In this document: positions 54,054 through 63,280 of the stretch, one piece after another
Position numbering within the stretch: the stretch's first letter is position 1
How the letters are laid out: each line of letters begins with the position of its first letter
Assembly: GCA_963708865.1 (NCBI GenBank)
Contig: CAVPUC010000009.1
Location: 1-64,000, forward strand
DNA from: DAIDKA01 sp963708865
GTDB taxonomy: Bacteria > Pseudomonadota > Gammaproteobacteria > Steroidobacterales > Steroidobacteraceae
Reading direction: 5' to 3'
DNA length: 64,000 bases
Translations under genes and position numbers: made by a program
Notes under the pieces: generated by a model
What the model saw: the letters and a program-made list of their open reading frames with translations, nothing else
The model's database searches: none
What the model was told of the DNA's origin: nothing

Positions 54054-56063
54054 TCAGTTGCTCATACCGAAGGCGTGCCTGAGAAAAGCGTCGCTCTTGC
54101 GAAGCATGTCGGTGCGCACTTCCGAATCCTCGAGCTGGTGGTCGCGGTCCTCGAAGGTGACCAATTCACACTGCACGCCGGCGCTCTTCAATACCTTCGC
54201 CATGCGTATCGATTCCTCCACCGCAACGTTGCGGTCGGCGGTGCCGTGGAACATCAACACTGGCTGTTTGAATTTGTCGGCATGGGTGATGGGCGATCCT
54301 TCGCGCATGTGCGGCCCTTCCCCGACAAAGTTGCTCACCACCGTGAAGTCGCTCCAGCCGCGGCGCTCCTCCTTCAGGGCCGCCAGATCCGTCACCGGGG
54401 CAATGGCGATGATGGCCTTGAAGAGATTCGCGTCGATATCAACCGATTGCAGTGCGGCGTATCCGCCATAGGACCAGCCGACGATGCCGAGTTTGGCGGG
54501 ATCGGCAATCCCCGCGTTCACCAGCCAATGGCCGGCGGCGATCACATCCCCCACCGCGATGTCCCAGGATCTGAAGCCGTTGTGCTGAAACCATTCGTCC
54601 CCATAACCGCTCGAGCCGCGATAATTCGGTTGCAGCACTGCGAAACCGAGCGCGGCATAGGACTGCGCCAGCCAGTCAAATCCCCAATCATCGCGGGCAC
54701 TGGGACCGCCATGCGGCATGACGATCGCGGGCAGGCCCTGGGCGTTCTCGCGCCCCGGCGGCAGTGTCAGATAGGCCGGAATCATCACCCCATCCGCGCC
54801 GGGATAGGTGATTGGTTTGACCCGCGCCAGGGTCATGGCCGCAAGTTGCGGCCGCACCGCAAGGAAGGATTGCAGCTGGTTCAACTTGCGATCGAAAATG
54901 TAGTAATTGCCGGGATCCGCATCGCTGCCGGCGAAAACGAGCATTTTGCTCTCATCCACGTTGGAGTCGACCACCTGCATCAGCGGCTGCTTGGTGAGCG
55001 CGCGGTGCACTTGGGCCACCATTTGCTTGAAATCGTCCTCAAAGAACTCACTGTGCGGCCGATCCGTCGCGTACGAGACGCCGACCACGCGGTTGCGCCG
55101 CCCGATGCGGATCAGCCCCCCAAGGTCAACGTCCTGCCTGGAATAGATGAGCGTCGAGTGCGGCGATGCATCCAGGGTCATCGAATACAACGCCGCGCGA
55201 CCATTCAGTTCCTGCCAGCCGTAGGCGACGTTGAGGTCGTGATCGACCGCAATCGGCCGAAAGCCCGTGTGGGTATCCGGGGTGTAGGTGGAAAGCGAAT
55301 GCCAGTCACTCGACCCCTGCAGACGGTACGAGAACTGCAGTACGCCGGTATCCTCGCCGCTCACGGAGTTTCTCACCCGGTTGCCCATGATGCGCACGGT
55401 GCCACGACCATCGCTCAAGTACTCGAAGGCGTCCGGGTGCGCCGGAATGACACGGGTTACCGCGAGCGTGCGGGTATCGACCAGGTCGACACCCAGGCCT
55501 TCGGCATCGCTGCCCATGCGACTGCCGCCATGGGTATCGGGGCGATATTCACGCGCCATGAGCACCGAACCGTCCTGATCAGGGAGCCAATCCACGATCT
55601 CGCCTCCGGAGAGCAGGTAGCCGCGGCTGTTCGCATTCAGTGAGGTGCTCAGTTGCTTGATATTTGACCCGTCGGCGTTGACGGCAATCAGCCGGCTCAC
55701 CGGCAGCAACCCATGCAGTGCCTGAGGATCGGGAACCAGGCCATAGATACCGCATACCAGGCGATCATTGGCAACCCAGGAGCAGCCGCTTAAGCGAAAC
55801 GGCTTGCCATTGGCGCCCAGGGCAGCGATGGGTTTCGCATCCTTGACCAGTCTCAGCACCACGAGCGTGTTGCCGGCGCCCTTGCCCGGCGCCAGCAGCG
55901 CGACGCTTTGTCCGTCGGGCGACAAGCGCACCGAGGCGACGGCGGGTCTTGCGCCGAACGCCGCGGCAACATCTCCTGCCACACTCCCCTCGGCCTGCAC
56001 GCTGTGCACGCCGGCCACCCCGATCCATCCGCAGAGCACTCCAGCACACCAGCGCATGCGCAT
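54054..56063 (-). CDS. Exported S9-family prolyl oligopeptidase-like peptidase
   Basis: The protein of about 669 residues has a signal peptide (MRMRWCAGVLCGWIGVAGVH). A seven-blade beta-propeller occupies about residues 25-400 and a C-terminal alpha/beta hydrolase about 410-665. The nucleophile is in GIVGWSYGGYAALQSVDI, the Asp in MFHGTADRNVAVEESIRMAK and the His in FEDRDHQLEDSEV. A HGGPSARDDWGFDWLAQSYA oxyanion loop is typical. It likely removes dipeptides or cleaves after proline in the periplasm. GTG 56066 is an alternative start. It follows the SnoaL-like gene by 17 bases. Confidence 0.94.
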   Translation of the reverse strand: MRMRWCAGVLCGWIGVAGVHSVQAEGSVAGDVAAAFGARPAVASVRLSPDGQSVALLAPGKGAGNTLVVLRLVKDAKPIAALGANGKPFRLSGCSWVANDRLVCGIYGLVPDPQALHGLLPVSRLIAVNADGSNIKQLSTSLNANSRGYLLSGGEIVDWLPDQDGSVLMAREYRPDTHGGSRMGSDAEGLGVDLVDTRTLAVTRVIPAHPDAFEYLSDGRGTVRIMGNRVRNSVSGEDTGVLQFSYRLQGSSDWHSLSTYTPDTHTGFRPIAVDHDLNVAYGWQELNGRAALYSMTLDASPHSTLIYSRQDVDLGGLIRIGRRNRVVGVSYATDRPHSEFFEDDFKQMVAQVHRALTKQPLMQVVDSNVDESKMLVFAGSDADPGNYYIFDRKLNQLQSFLAVRPQLAAMTLARVKPITYPGADGVMIPAYLTLPPGRENAQGLPAIVMPHGGPSARDDWGFDWLAQSYAALGFAVLQPNYRGSSGYGDEWFQHNGFRSWDIAVGDVIAAGHWLVNAGIADPAKLGIVGWSYGGYAALQSVDIDANLFKAIIAIAPVTDLAALKEERRGWSDFTVVSNFVGEGPHMREGSPITHADKFKQPVLMFHGTADRNVAVEESIRMAKVLKSAGVQCELVTFEDRDHQLEDSEVRTDMLRKSDAFLRHAFGMSN

Positions 56064-56080
56064 CACGTGAGCCCTCTAAT

Positions 56081-56611
56081 TTACGGCTTGCTGTCCACGT
56101 TTGGATTGAAATGCAGCGCCGCGGGATCCTTGGCGACACTGTCCCAATGTTCGGCGATCTTGCCGTGCTCGATGCGGAACAGATCAAAATGGGTTCCGGC
56201 ATACTTGGTGCCCGGCTTGGTGGGATCGGCCGTGTACGTGACGGTGGCGACGAGGACCTTGTCGCCCTCGGCCATGATCGCGACCACCGGGAAGGTGATG
56301 GTCGGGTCGATGGGACGCACCGGCCGGGTGGACTTCATGTACTGCACCATGGCATCGCGACCGGTCGCGACGTTTGGATTGTGCTGGATGTAGTCCTTGG
56401 TGAAATATTTCGGCGCAAGTTCGGTGTGCGCGCCTTGGATGATCGCGCGCCACATGTCGAATACGAGCTTTTTGTTTGCCGCAAGTTTCGGGTCCTTGCT
56501 CTGCAGCAGTGCCGCCTGGTCGGGCGCCGCCACCGGTGGCGCCTGGGCCACCCCTGTCCCGACCCAGGCGAGCGCCATGGCGCCGCACACGAAGCGTGTC
56601 TTGAGATTCAT
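56081..56611 (-). CDS. Exported SnoaL-like (NTF2-fold) protein
   Basis: The 176-residue protein has a signal peptide (MNLKTRFVCGAMALAWVGTG) and a SnoaL-like NTF2 domain: LVFDMWRAIIQGAHTELAPK, YFTKDYIQHNPNVATGRDAM, then HFDLFRIEHGKIAEHWDSVA. This matches the polyketide-cyclase-like group often annotated as nuclear transport factor 2 proteins. Enzyme activity is not shown. ATG 56611 lies two bases past the DUF2188 stop, so the genes are coupled. Confidence 0.9.
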   Translation of the reverse strand: MNLKTRFVCGAMALAWVGTGVAQAPPVAAPDQAALLQSKDPKLAANKKLVFDMWRAIIQGAHTELAPKYFTKDYIQHNPNVATGRDAMVQYMKSTRPVRPIDPTITFPVVAIMAEGDKVLVATVTYTADPTKPGTKYAGTHFDLFRIEHGKIAEHWDSVAKDPAALHFNPNVDSKP

Positions 56612-56613
56612 GC

Positions 56614-56853
56614 TCAACCCTTTACCTTTGGCTGCGGCCGATCATTGCCAGCCGCCGACTCCCGGTGCCAGTGGCCCTGCTTGTCTTCATAGGAAATGAC
56701 GGTGGCCTCGCCCGGTGCCGCCTGCTCGCGCGCCGCGCGCTCCGCGGCCGCATGCGCCTGGTCGTGACTCGGGAAGGACTCTGAGAAGGTTTCGTCAACC
56801 TTGTAGGCCCAGCCGCCATCATGCTTGACGATCTGATAGATGATCTTGCTCAT
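56614..56853 (-). CDS. DUF2188 protein
   Basis: The 79-residue soluble protein starts at ATG 56853, with AGGAG upstream. It matches DUF2188: IIYQIVKHDGGWAYKVDETF, SESFPSHDQAHAAAERAARE and VISYEDKQGHWHRESA. Function unknown. First gene of the DUF2188-SnoaL-S9-cupin operon. Confidence 0.88.
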   Translation of the reverse strand: MSKIIYQIVKHDGGWAYKVDETFSESFPSHDQAHAAAERAAREQAAPGEATVISYEDKQGHWHRESAAGNDRPQPKVKG

Positions 56854-56909
56854 ATCGTGACTCCTGGGAGCGATTGAATGGGCATGGGGTGCGGCTGAGT
56901 ATATGCCGA

Positions 56910-58199
56910 TCACCGTGGCCTTTGCGCCTCGGCCACCGAGCGGCGCATGGCGAGCGTGCCGACGATGCACAGCAGCGCCGGCACGGCAACGAGTCCCAGC
57001 GTGACGCGGGTCGAGACCCCCGCGGCGATGATCCAGCCACCGGCCAGCGGGCCCAGCACCGCGCCGATTCGGGTCACGGCACCCGCCCAGCCAAATCCGG
57101 TGACGCGGATTTCCGGCGGGTAAAAAATCGCCCCGAGCGCGATGATCGACATGATGACCCCGCCGATGCCGCTGCCCATGAGGAGCAGCAGTACCGGCCA
57201 GGCCGGGGCGCTGCCCGGAACGGCAAACAGCAATGCGGCAACCAGGGTCACGCTATAGGCCCCGACCAAGGCCGTGATGGTGCGGTGACGGTCCACCAGC
57301 CACGCCTGGATCAAGGAGCCGGCGATGCCACCGAATTGCAGCAGCGCGATACCTCGCGGGGCCTGGGCGCGCGACCAGCCTGCAGCCGTCAGGAATACCG
57401 GCAGCCAGCTGATCAAGAAGTACAGCAACATGGCCGACAGGCCGTACACCAGCCACAGACGCAACGTCCGCTCCCGATAGGGAGGCCGCAGCAACGCGAG
57501 CAGGCTGCCGCCGGCAAGTGCCGATGGCGCATCGGCAGGCGCCTGTGGCGAGGCGGCGCGAGCATTGCGAGCGAGTATCGCCGGGGACTCCGGCAAGCCC
57601 ACCAGTGCGCTAACCCAGGCGAGCAGCGGCAGCGCCGCGCCCACCAAGAACAGTCCGCGCCAGCCACCTGCGGCCAGCACGGGCGGCGCCGTGAGCCCCG
57701 CGATGACGGCACCGAGTGAGACGCACACACCCATCAGCGTCATGATGGTGGCGCGCCGCGCGAGGGGCGCGAACTCCGCCGTGAGCGCCGAGGCATTGCT
57801 CTGGCACACCCCCAGGCCGAGCCCAATCGCCAGCCGCCAGCCTGACAGTTGCCAGGGTGAGGTGGCCGTGGTGGACCCCAGCGACGTCACCAGAATGATG
57901 GCGAGTCCCGCCAGCAACAGCGGCCGGCGGCCCAGCCGATCTCCCAGCGGGGCGATCAATGCCGAACCCAGCCCCAGGCCCAGCAGCGAGGCGCTCAGTG
58001 CAATGCTGAATGCGGGACTCGGCAGATGCCACACGGTGGCGAGCGTAGGCACCGCCAGCCCCATGGCCTGCAGATCGTAGCCATCCAGCAAGACGATCAG
58101 CGCGCAAAGCAGAAAAACCCGGATCTGCACGGCGGATAACGCTCGCCCGTCGAAATCGGACGCGAGTGGTGTTGACGCGGGCGAAGTCACAGCATCCAT
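56910..58199 (-). CDS. MFS transporter, aromatic acid:H+ symporter (AAHS) type
   Basis: The protein of about 429 residues has 12 hydrophobic segments. The first helix carries LIVLLDGYDLQAMGLAVPTL, the DGxD motif of aromatic-acid carriers such as PcaK. Motif A between helices 2 and 3 reads GDRLGRRPLLL. A second RxGR-like loop, LVDRHRT, follows helix 8. The probable substrate is a benzoate-type acid, but no aromatic catabolic genes adjoin. ATG 58199 is the preferred start. It lies 56 bases upstream of the DUF2188 gene on the same strand and is divergent from the NTF2-like gene at 58284. Confidence 0.9.
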   Translation of the reverse strand: MDAVTSPASTPLASDFDGRALSAVQIRVFLLCALIVLLDGYDLQAMGLAVPTLATVWHLPSPAFSIALSASLLGLGLGSALIAPLGDRLGRRPLLLAGLAIILVTSLGSTTATSPWQLSGWRLAIGLGLGVCQSNASALTAEFAPLARRATIMTLMGVCVSLGAVIAGLTAPPVLAAGGWRGLFLVGAALPLLAWVSALVGLPESPAILARNARAASPQAPADAPSALAGGSLLALLRPPYRERTLRLWLVYGLSAMLLYFLISWLPVFLTAAGWSRAQAPRGIALLQFGGIAGSLIQAWLVDRHRTITALVGAYSVTLVAALLFAVPGSAPAWPVLLLLMGSGIGGVIMSIIALGAIFYPPEIRVTGFGWAGAVTRIGAVLGPLAGGWIIAAGVSTRVTLGLVAVPALLCIVGTLAMRRSVAEAQRPR

Positions 58200-58283
58200 G
58201 AGGGCGGATGGTACCTGAAGCGCGCGCCGGTGTTGCCAAGTCACCTGTTATCATTCGTGCATAGATGCAAGCGAGGTACCCGG

Positions 58284-58913
58284 ATGAGCATTGAAACGCA
58301 GGTCCAGGAGCTGCTGAACAGGGTCGAGGTGCTAGAGCGCCAGGCGCAAGCCGCGACCGATTATGTGGCCATCTGCAATCTACAGGCGTCCTACGGGTAC
58401 TACGTGGACAAGACCCTGTACGACCAAGCGGCGGACCTGTTCTCCGCCAACGCGCGGCTGGAGATTGCCGGGCGCGGTCTGTTCATCGGTCAGCAGCGCG
58501 TGCGCCAGTACCTGCACGCCTTACCGAAGCTCGAGTTCGGCTGCGTGTTCAATCACATGCAACTGCAACCCGTGATCAACATCGCCCCTGATGGGCAATC
58601 GGCGTGCGGTCGCTGGCGCAATTTCATCCAGATCGGCTGGCTGGGCCGCGAGGCGCGCTGGGGCGAGGGGACGTACGAGAATGAGTACATACGCGAAGGC
58701 GGGGTGTGGAAAATCCACCACTTGCACTTCTACACGACCTATTACGTGGAGTTCGACAAGGGCTGGCGTCATGGCGGGGTGCCGCTGGCGGGCCCCTTGC
58801 CGGGTGTTGAACCTGATCAGGCCTCAACCGTGAAGTATCAGGCCTTCCCGCACGTATTCGTGCCGCCGTTCCACTATGCCAACCCGGTGACCGGGCAGGC
58901 CTGGAAAAAATAA
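58284..58913 (+). CDS. SnoaL-like (NTF2-fold, SnoaL_4) protein
   Basis: The 209-residue soluble protein starts at ATG 58284 (GAGG upstream). An N-terminal coiled segment (VQELLNRVEVLERQAQAA) precedes a SnoaL_4 domain: ICNLQASYGYYVDKTLYDQA, ADLFSANARLEIAGRGLFIG, then EGTYENEYIREGGVWKIHHL. It ends with a Tyr/Pro-rich tail. The group includes ring-hydroxylating dioxygenase beta-subunit-like and dehydratase proteins; the reaction here is unknown. It is divergent from the AAHS-type carrier, which may hint at a shared aromatic or carboxylic substrate. Confidence 0.88.
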   Translation: MSIETQVQELLNRVEVLERQAQAATDYVAICNLQASYGYYVDKTLYDQAADLFSANARLEIAGRGLFIGQQRVRQYLHALPKLEFGCVFNHMQLQPVINIAPDGQSACGRWRNFIQIGWLGREARWGEGTYENEYIREGGVWKIHHLHFYTTYYVEFDKGWRHGGVPLAGPLPGVEPDQASTVKYQAFPHVFVPPFHYANPVTGQAWKK

Positions 58914-58923
58914 CGCGCCGGCT

Positions 58924-61071
58924 TCAGGCCACGAAGCGCATTTTCGAGCGACGCCCGGATGGGTCGACGCCGTCCGCGGGGTTGCCGAGCCGGTAGGCGG
59001 ACATGGTCTCCACCAGCCGGTTGGCCTGCTCGGCCATGGCGCCGGAAGCCGCCGACGCCTCCTCGATCAGCGCGGCATTCTGCTGCGTCATGCCGTCCAT
59101 CTGCATGACCGCCTCGTTCACCTGCTCGATGCCCGCGGACTGCTCGCGCGAGGCGGCGGCGATCTCACCGACGATGTCGGCCACTTTCTTCACCGACACC
59201 AGAATGTCATTCAGGGTGGTACCCGACTGCGTCACCAGGGTCGAGCTGTCGCCCACCTTGCGTACGCAATCGTGGATGAGGCCCTTGATCTCCTTGGCCG
59301 CGAGCGCCGAGCGGCTCGCGAGACTGCGCACTTCGGCGGCGACCACCGCGAAGCCGCGGCCCTGCTCGCCCGCGCGGGCGGCCTCGACCGCGGCATTCAG
59401 CGCCAGCAGATTGGTCTGGAAGGCGATCTCATCGATCGTGCCGATGATATCGGCGATGCGTTGCGCGGCGACGTTCATCTCGGCCATGGCATCGACCGCC
59501 TTGCCGACAATGACCCCGCCCTTCTCTGCCTGGTTACGGGCGGCGACCGCGAGCTGATTGGCCTGGCTCGCGTTATCGGCATTCTGCTTGACGGTGCTGG
59601 TCATCTGCTCCATGGAAGCGGCGGTTGCCTCCAGGGCCGAGGACTGCTCCTGGGTGCGCTCGGAGAGTCCGAGATTGCCGTCCGAGATTTCACTGGCGGC
59701 GCGCCCCACTTCACCGGCGGCCTCCTGCACATCCCGGATGACCTTCACCATGTTGTCGACCATCTGGTTGACGCCATGGGCGAGCACCAGCAGGAATCCC
59801 GATTTGCCCTCGATCGCGATCCGCCGTTCCAGCTCGCCCTCCAGCGCACCCTTGACGATCGCGTTGACCTCCTCTTCGGCGCGCACCTCGGGGGTACGGT
59901 CGAACCATTCCACCGTCGTGCCGCTGCGGCGCCCGTCCGCATCGATCACCGGCGTCGTCACCACGCGCAGCGCATGACCACCCAGGCGCACATCCGCAGT
60001 GATCGGTTCCTTCATGTCGATCAGAACCTGTCGCTCCTGCGCGGGATGGCGGTGGAACACGCCGATGTCCGAGCCCACAACCTTGTCGGCCTGGAAGTGC
60101 GGCAGGTCCTTGCGCAAATCGGCTTCCAGGTACTGGAACAATCGGGTGGCCGAGGCATTGGCATAGACGATGCGCAGGTTCTCATCCGCCAGCATGATGC
60201 TGGCGCTGGCGCTGGTGAGGGCCTGGCGCAGCAGTGAGGCCTTGCGGCGCTCCTCGGCGATCTGGTAGCCCATCTTGATGCGCAGCGTCATCAACGCGCG
60301 CTGGATGTCGCCGGCCTGGTGCGCGCTGATGGACTTGAAGGTCGTGGCAAAGCGCCCTTCGGCGAGGTCCTGGATGAATGACACCGTGTCCTGGGTGAGC
60401 TCTTCGCGTGCGGCGCGCAACACGCGCGATACCCACAGCAGGCATCTCAAGCCCAGCAACCCGGCCACCACCACACGCAGCGGCGGGCCGCCCGGCAGCT
60501 GCGGTATCAGCAGCAGCGCCGCGGCGCTCAGCAGCACCGCAACGCCGGCGGCCGTGTCGAGCAGGCGCCGGCCCTTGTCGGTGAGCTTGGCCAGGGGGTT
60601 CAGGCGCTTGCGCCAGGTCATGCGCACCGCGCGACCTTCGATGAGTTTCAGCTTCTTGTCCGACCCATCACGCAGTTTTGCGTACAGCTCTGTGGCCTCG
60701 CGGATCTGCGCCGCGGAGGGCTTGGTGCGGATGGTCATGTAGCCGCTGATCGCCCCGCCTTCCCGCAGCGGCGTCGCGCTCGCGATATCCCAATAGTAAT
60801 CGCCGTTCTTGCGGCGGTTCTTCATCAAGCCGGTCCAGGGCCGACCGGCGTGCAGGGTCTGCCACAGATCCTCGTACACCGCGGCGGGCATGTCGGGATG
60901 CCGGATGCCGCCATGGGTCTGCCCGAGCAGCTCCTCGGAGGTATAGCCGCTGACCTGGATGAACTCCGGACTGACGGTCACCATCCGGCCGTTGAGGTCG
61001 GTGATGGAAACGATGAGCGCGCCTTCGCGGACGATGTACTCGTTCTGCGTGACGGTCTGATTCACTTGCAT
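58924..61071 (-). CDS. PAS-type methyl-accepting chemotaxis protein (Aer-like)
   Basis: The 715-residue chemoreceptor opens with a cytoplasmic PAS domain of Aer type (VSPEFIQVSGYTSEELLGQT, MKNRRKNGDYYWDIASATPL). Two membrane helices follow (AAGVAVLLSAAALLLIPQL and VVVAGLLGLRCLLWVSRVL), then a HAMP-like segment and a second PAS-like domain (IMLADENLRIVYANASATRL). The C-terminal signalling domain has the conserved hairpin IDEIAFQTNLLALNAAVEAA RAGEQGRGFAVVAAEVRSL. It probably senses redox or energy state through PAS cofactors. It is transcribed alone, convergent with the SnoaL-like gene, and no other che gene is present. Confidence 0.94.
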   Translation of the reverse strand: MQVNQTVTQNEYIVREGALIVSITDLNGRMVTVSPEFIQVSGYTSEELLGQTHGGIRHPDMPAAVYEDLWQTLHAGRPWTGLMKNRRKNGDYYWDIASATPLREGGAISGYMTIRTKPSAAQIREATELYAKLRDGSDKKLKLIEGRAVRMTWRKRLNPLAKLTDKGRRLLDTAAGVAVLLSAAALLLIPQLPGGPPLRVVVAGLLGLRCLLWVSRVLRAAREELTQDTVSFIQDLAEGRFATTFKSISAHQAGDIQRALMTLRIKMGYQIAEERRKASLLRQALTSASASIMLADENLRIVYANASATRLFQYLEADLRKDLPHFQADKVVGSDIGVFHRHPAQERQVLIDMKEPITADVRLGGHALRVVTTPVIDADGRRSGTTVEWFDRTPEVRAEEEVNAIVKGALEGELERRIAIEGKSGFLLVLAHGVNQMVDNMVKVIRDVQEAAGEVGRAASEISDGNLGLSERTQEQSSALEATAASMEQMTSTVKQNADNASQANQLAVAARNQAEKGGVIVGKAVDAMAEMNVAAQRIADIIGTIDEIAFQTNLLALNAAVEAARAGEQGRGFAVVAAEVRSLASRSALAAKEIKGLIHDCVRKVGDSSTLVTQSGTTLNDILVSVKKVADIVGEIAAASREQSAGIEQVNEAVMQMDGMTQQNAALIEEASAASGAMAEQANRLVETMSAYRLGNPADGVDPSGRRSKMRFVA

Positions 61072-61240
61072 CGTGACACTCTGTCAATCTGAAGTCCCAG
61101 GCACCTTTATCGTTCAATCGGCACCAATCTGAAGCGAATCAGATCGCGGTTCCCGCGCTGCAGCGGGCCGATGGCACACTTTGCTTAAGAAAGGGTGACC
61201 CAAGTCCTGCTGCGACGCAGCAAAATAGAAGGAAATCATA

Positions 61241-61541
61241 GTGTTCGCAGGAGCTCAGGAGTTTGCGGTGCACCGCGACGCCGCCACCCCATTTACCGCG
61301 CTGGTGCAATATCCCTGCGAGCGACCCTCGCGCCCCACGCGGTTCGGTCCCTACGAGCTCGACGTGAGCGTGGATGCGCCGCCGGCGCGCGGTCGCTTTC
61401 CGCTGGTGCTGATCTCCCATGGCAGCGGCGGCTCCCCGCTCCTGTATCGAACCTTGAGTGTGCTGCTTGCGCGCAGCGGCTACCTGGTCGCCCTGCCCCG
61501 CCACCCGGGCGACAGTACCGGCGACAGTGATCTGGCGCAGC
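61241..61541 (+). CDS. Alpha/beta hydrolase (dienelactone-hydrolase-like), 5' part
   Basis: The N-terminal part reads VHRDAATPFTALVQYPCERP, a FPLVLISHGSGGSPLLYRTL oxyanion segment, and GYLVALPRHPGDSTGDSDLA. No signal peptide is evident. The frame breaks at about 61541: removing one C from CAGCTCC restores DLAQ-SVETLRNRP. Confidence 0.82.
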
Positions 61542-62114
61542 TCCGTGGAGACGCTGCGCAACCGCCCCGCGCAGCTGGTGGCGCTAATGGATGCACTGTG
61601 GCGCGACCCGACGTTCGGCGCCTGCATTGCCGACGAACCGGTCACCGCGATCGGCCATTCGATGGGGGGTTACACCGCACTGTGCGTGGCGGGCGCTCAA
61701 CCGTGGACCCGCTCGCGGGAGCCGCTCGCGGTCGCGCACGATACGCGCATCGGTGCGCTGGTGCTGCTCGCGCCCGCCTGCGGACCGTTCCTCGCTCCCG
61801 GGGCGCTGGCTGCGGTCACCGCACCGGTTCTGGCGCTGACCGCCGAACACGATTCGCTGACACCGGATAGTGAGATTCGCGCGGCGCTCGCCGGCCTACC
61901 GCATCAGGCGCAGGTCACCATTCAAATGGTGCCCAATGCGGGACACTTTTCGTTTTTGGGTCCGTTCCCCAAGGCCATGCAAAACCCACAGTTCGAACCT
62001 GCCCTGGACCCTTTAGGGTTGGACCGCGAGCGGTTTCACCAATGGTTTCCAGACCTGGTCCGCGAGTGGATTGGCGACCGACGCCGCGAGCGCCGCGCGC
62101 TCGGCGGGCGTTGA
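61541..62114 (+). CDS. Alpha/beta hydrolase (dienelactone-hydrolase-like), 3' part
   Basis: This part carries the catalytic residues of the hydrolase begun at 61241. It reads SVETLRNRPAQLVALMDALW, then nucleophile AIGHSMGGYTALCVAG, Asp in LALTAEHDSLTPDSE and His in MVPNAGHFSFLGPFP. Restored, the protein has about 290 residues. Its 3' end overlaps the convergent hypothetical gene by about 100 bases, which is unusual. The substrate is unknown. Confidence 0.84.
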
Positions 62115-62498
62115 GGATGACTCATGCGTCGGCACGCGCACCGTGACGGTGGCCGGCCGTTCAATGTCCTGCCACTGCTGCGTATTGATGTCCCAAGCGA
62201 GCCTTCGATCCAGCTCCAACCGCAGTGCCGAATCCTTGCCGAATTGCAGATCGAGCAGTGGGCGCCGTGCCAGCGGCGAGGAAGGATTCAGGTTGCGGAT
62301 GTCGCTCAGCGCGGCAGTCGCGGAGTTGTGATCCAAACGCAGCCCCAGTACGTGCCCCCGCGAAGGCCCATCCAACGGCACCGTGAGGTAGAAGGTGACT
62401 TCGGGGCCCGCCTGAGCGGCAACCGTCGCCAACAGCGCAGCGAACGCCAGTAACAGCGTGCTTGCAGTTCGTGTTGTGGCAAACACCGTATTCATCAC
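62013..62498 (-). CDS. Exported hypothetical protein
   Basis: The 161-residue protein has a signal peptide (ASTLLLAFAALLATVAAQAG) and a mature domain with VTFYLTVPLDGPSRGHVLGL and LLDLQFGKDSALRLELDRRL. No family is recognised. It overlaps the end of the convergent hydrolase gene by about 100 bases. Confidence 0.6.
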   Translation of the reverse strand: MMNTVFATTRTASTLLLAFAALLATVAAQAGPEVTFYLTVPLDGPSRGHVLGLRLDHNSATAALSDIRNLNPSSPLARRPLLDLQFGKDSALRLELDRRLAWDINTQQWQDIERPATVTVRVPTHESSSTPAERAALAASVANPLADQVWKPLVKPLAVQP

Positions 62499-62656
62499 AC
62501 CGATCCAGTCCCTTGGTGTGCATCATACCCCCGATAACGGCAGAGCCGGGATCAGAGTTCGTCCTACGTGTTGAGTTGACAATAGCACTGCAGCGCGTCG
62601 GATTATGTGCTTTGGCAGCTGCGAGATCGCGCGTCCGTCGTGTAGGCGGGCGCCTG

Positions 62657-63271
62657 CTAGAACCAGTTGAAATTGAAGCTGATGCTGACGCGCTCCTCAC
62701 GGCGAGTATTGGCGGCGACTTCGTGACGCAGCCAGCTTTCAAACAACACCACCTGGCCGGCGGCCGCCGGCAGCGTCACCCACTGACGATTCTCGATTTT
62801 ACAATGCGCCTTGCGCGGTGGCGCCGCCATGAACTTATCGAGACGCGGATCTTCGAATTTGATACCCGCACTGCCTTTTGGCACCTGCACGTAGTAGGTG
62901 CCGCTGACCGTCGACAGCGGATGCAGGTGCAGGCTGTGCACGACCCGATGCGGCATGATGTTCACCCAGCAGTCGGTCATGACCAGTCTGCGACCGCGCA
63001 GATCCCACTCGACGCTCTTGGCGAAGTTGGCCAGATGCGGCATGAGCAACTGGCGCAAGGCCGCGAAGGTCGGAGAGATCTCATACAGACGGTGCTGCGA
63101 ACCGTAAGAGGTGTAGCCGCCCGGATAGTTGCTGTGCGACCAGGCGCGACCGGCCGCATCATCCAGGCGCAGCTGCCGACACTCGTGCAGCAGCCGCCGG
63201 TTGAATGGCGCAGCGCGCCGCTGCAGCGGCGCCGAATAGATGAGCGTGGAGAATAAGGCGCGGGCTACCAC
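62657..63271 (-). CDS. TIGR02466-type putative 2OG-Fe(II) oxygenase
   Basis: The 204-residue protein has the TIGR02466 pattern: FAALRQLLMPHLANFAKSVE, then DCWVNIMPHRVVHSLHLHPL with an HxH metal motif, STVSGTYYVQVP, and a closing LFESWLRHEVAANTRREERV SISFNFNW with the second His and the 2OG-binding Arg. It is probably an iron/2-oxoglutarate-dependent oxygenase; the substrate is unknown. It follows uppP by nine bases on the same strand. Confidence 0.9.
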   Translation of the reverse strand: MVARALFSTLIYSAPLQRRAAPFNRRLLHECRQLRLDDAAGRAWSHSNYPGGYTSYGSQHRLYEISPTFAALRQLLMPHLANFAKSVEWDLRGRRLVMTDCWVNIMPHRVVHSLHLHPLSTVSGTYYVQVPKGSAGIKFEDPRLDKFMAAPPRKAHCKIENRQWVTLPAAAGQVVLFESWLRHEVAANTRREERVSISFNFNWF

Positions 63272-63280
63272 GACCCGCGC

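Noticed and set aside
53829..55643. 604-codon open frame antisense to the S9 peptidase
   Set aside because: Shadow frame; the peptidase on the other strand has a full catalytic triad and signal peptide.
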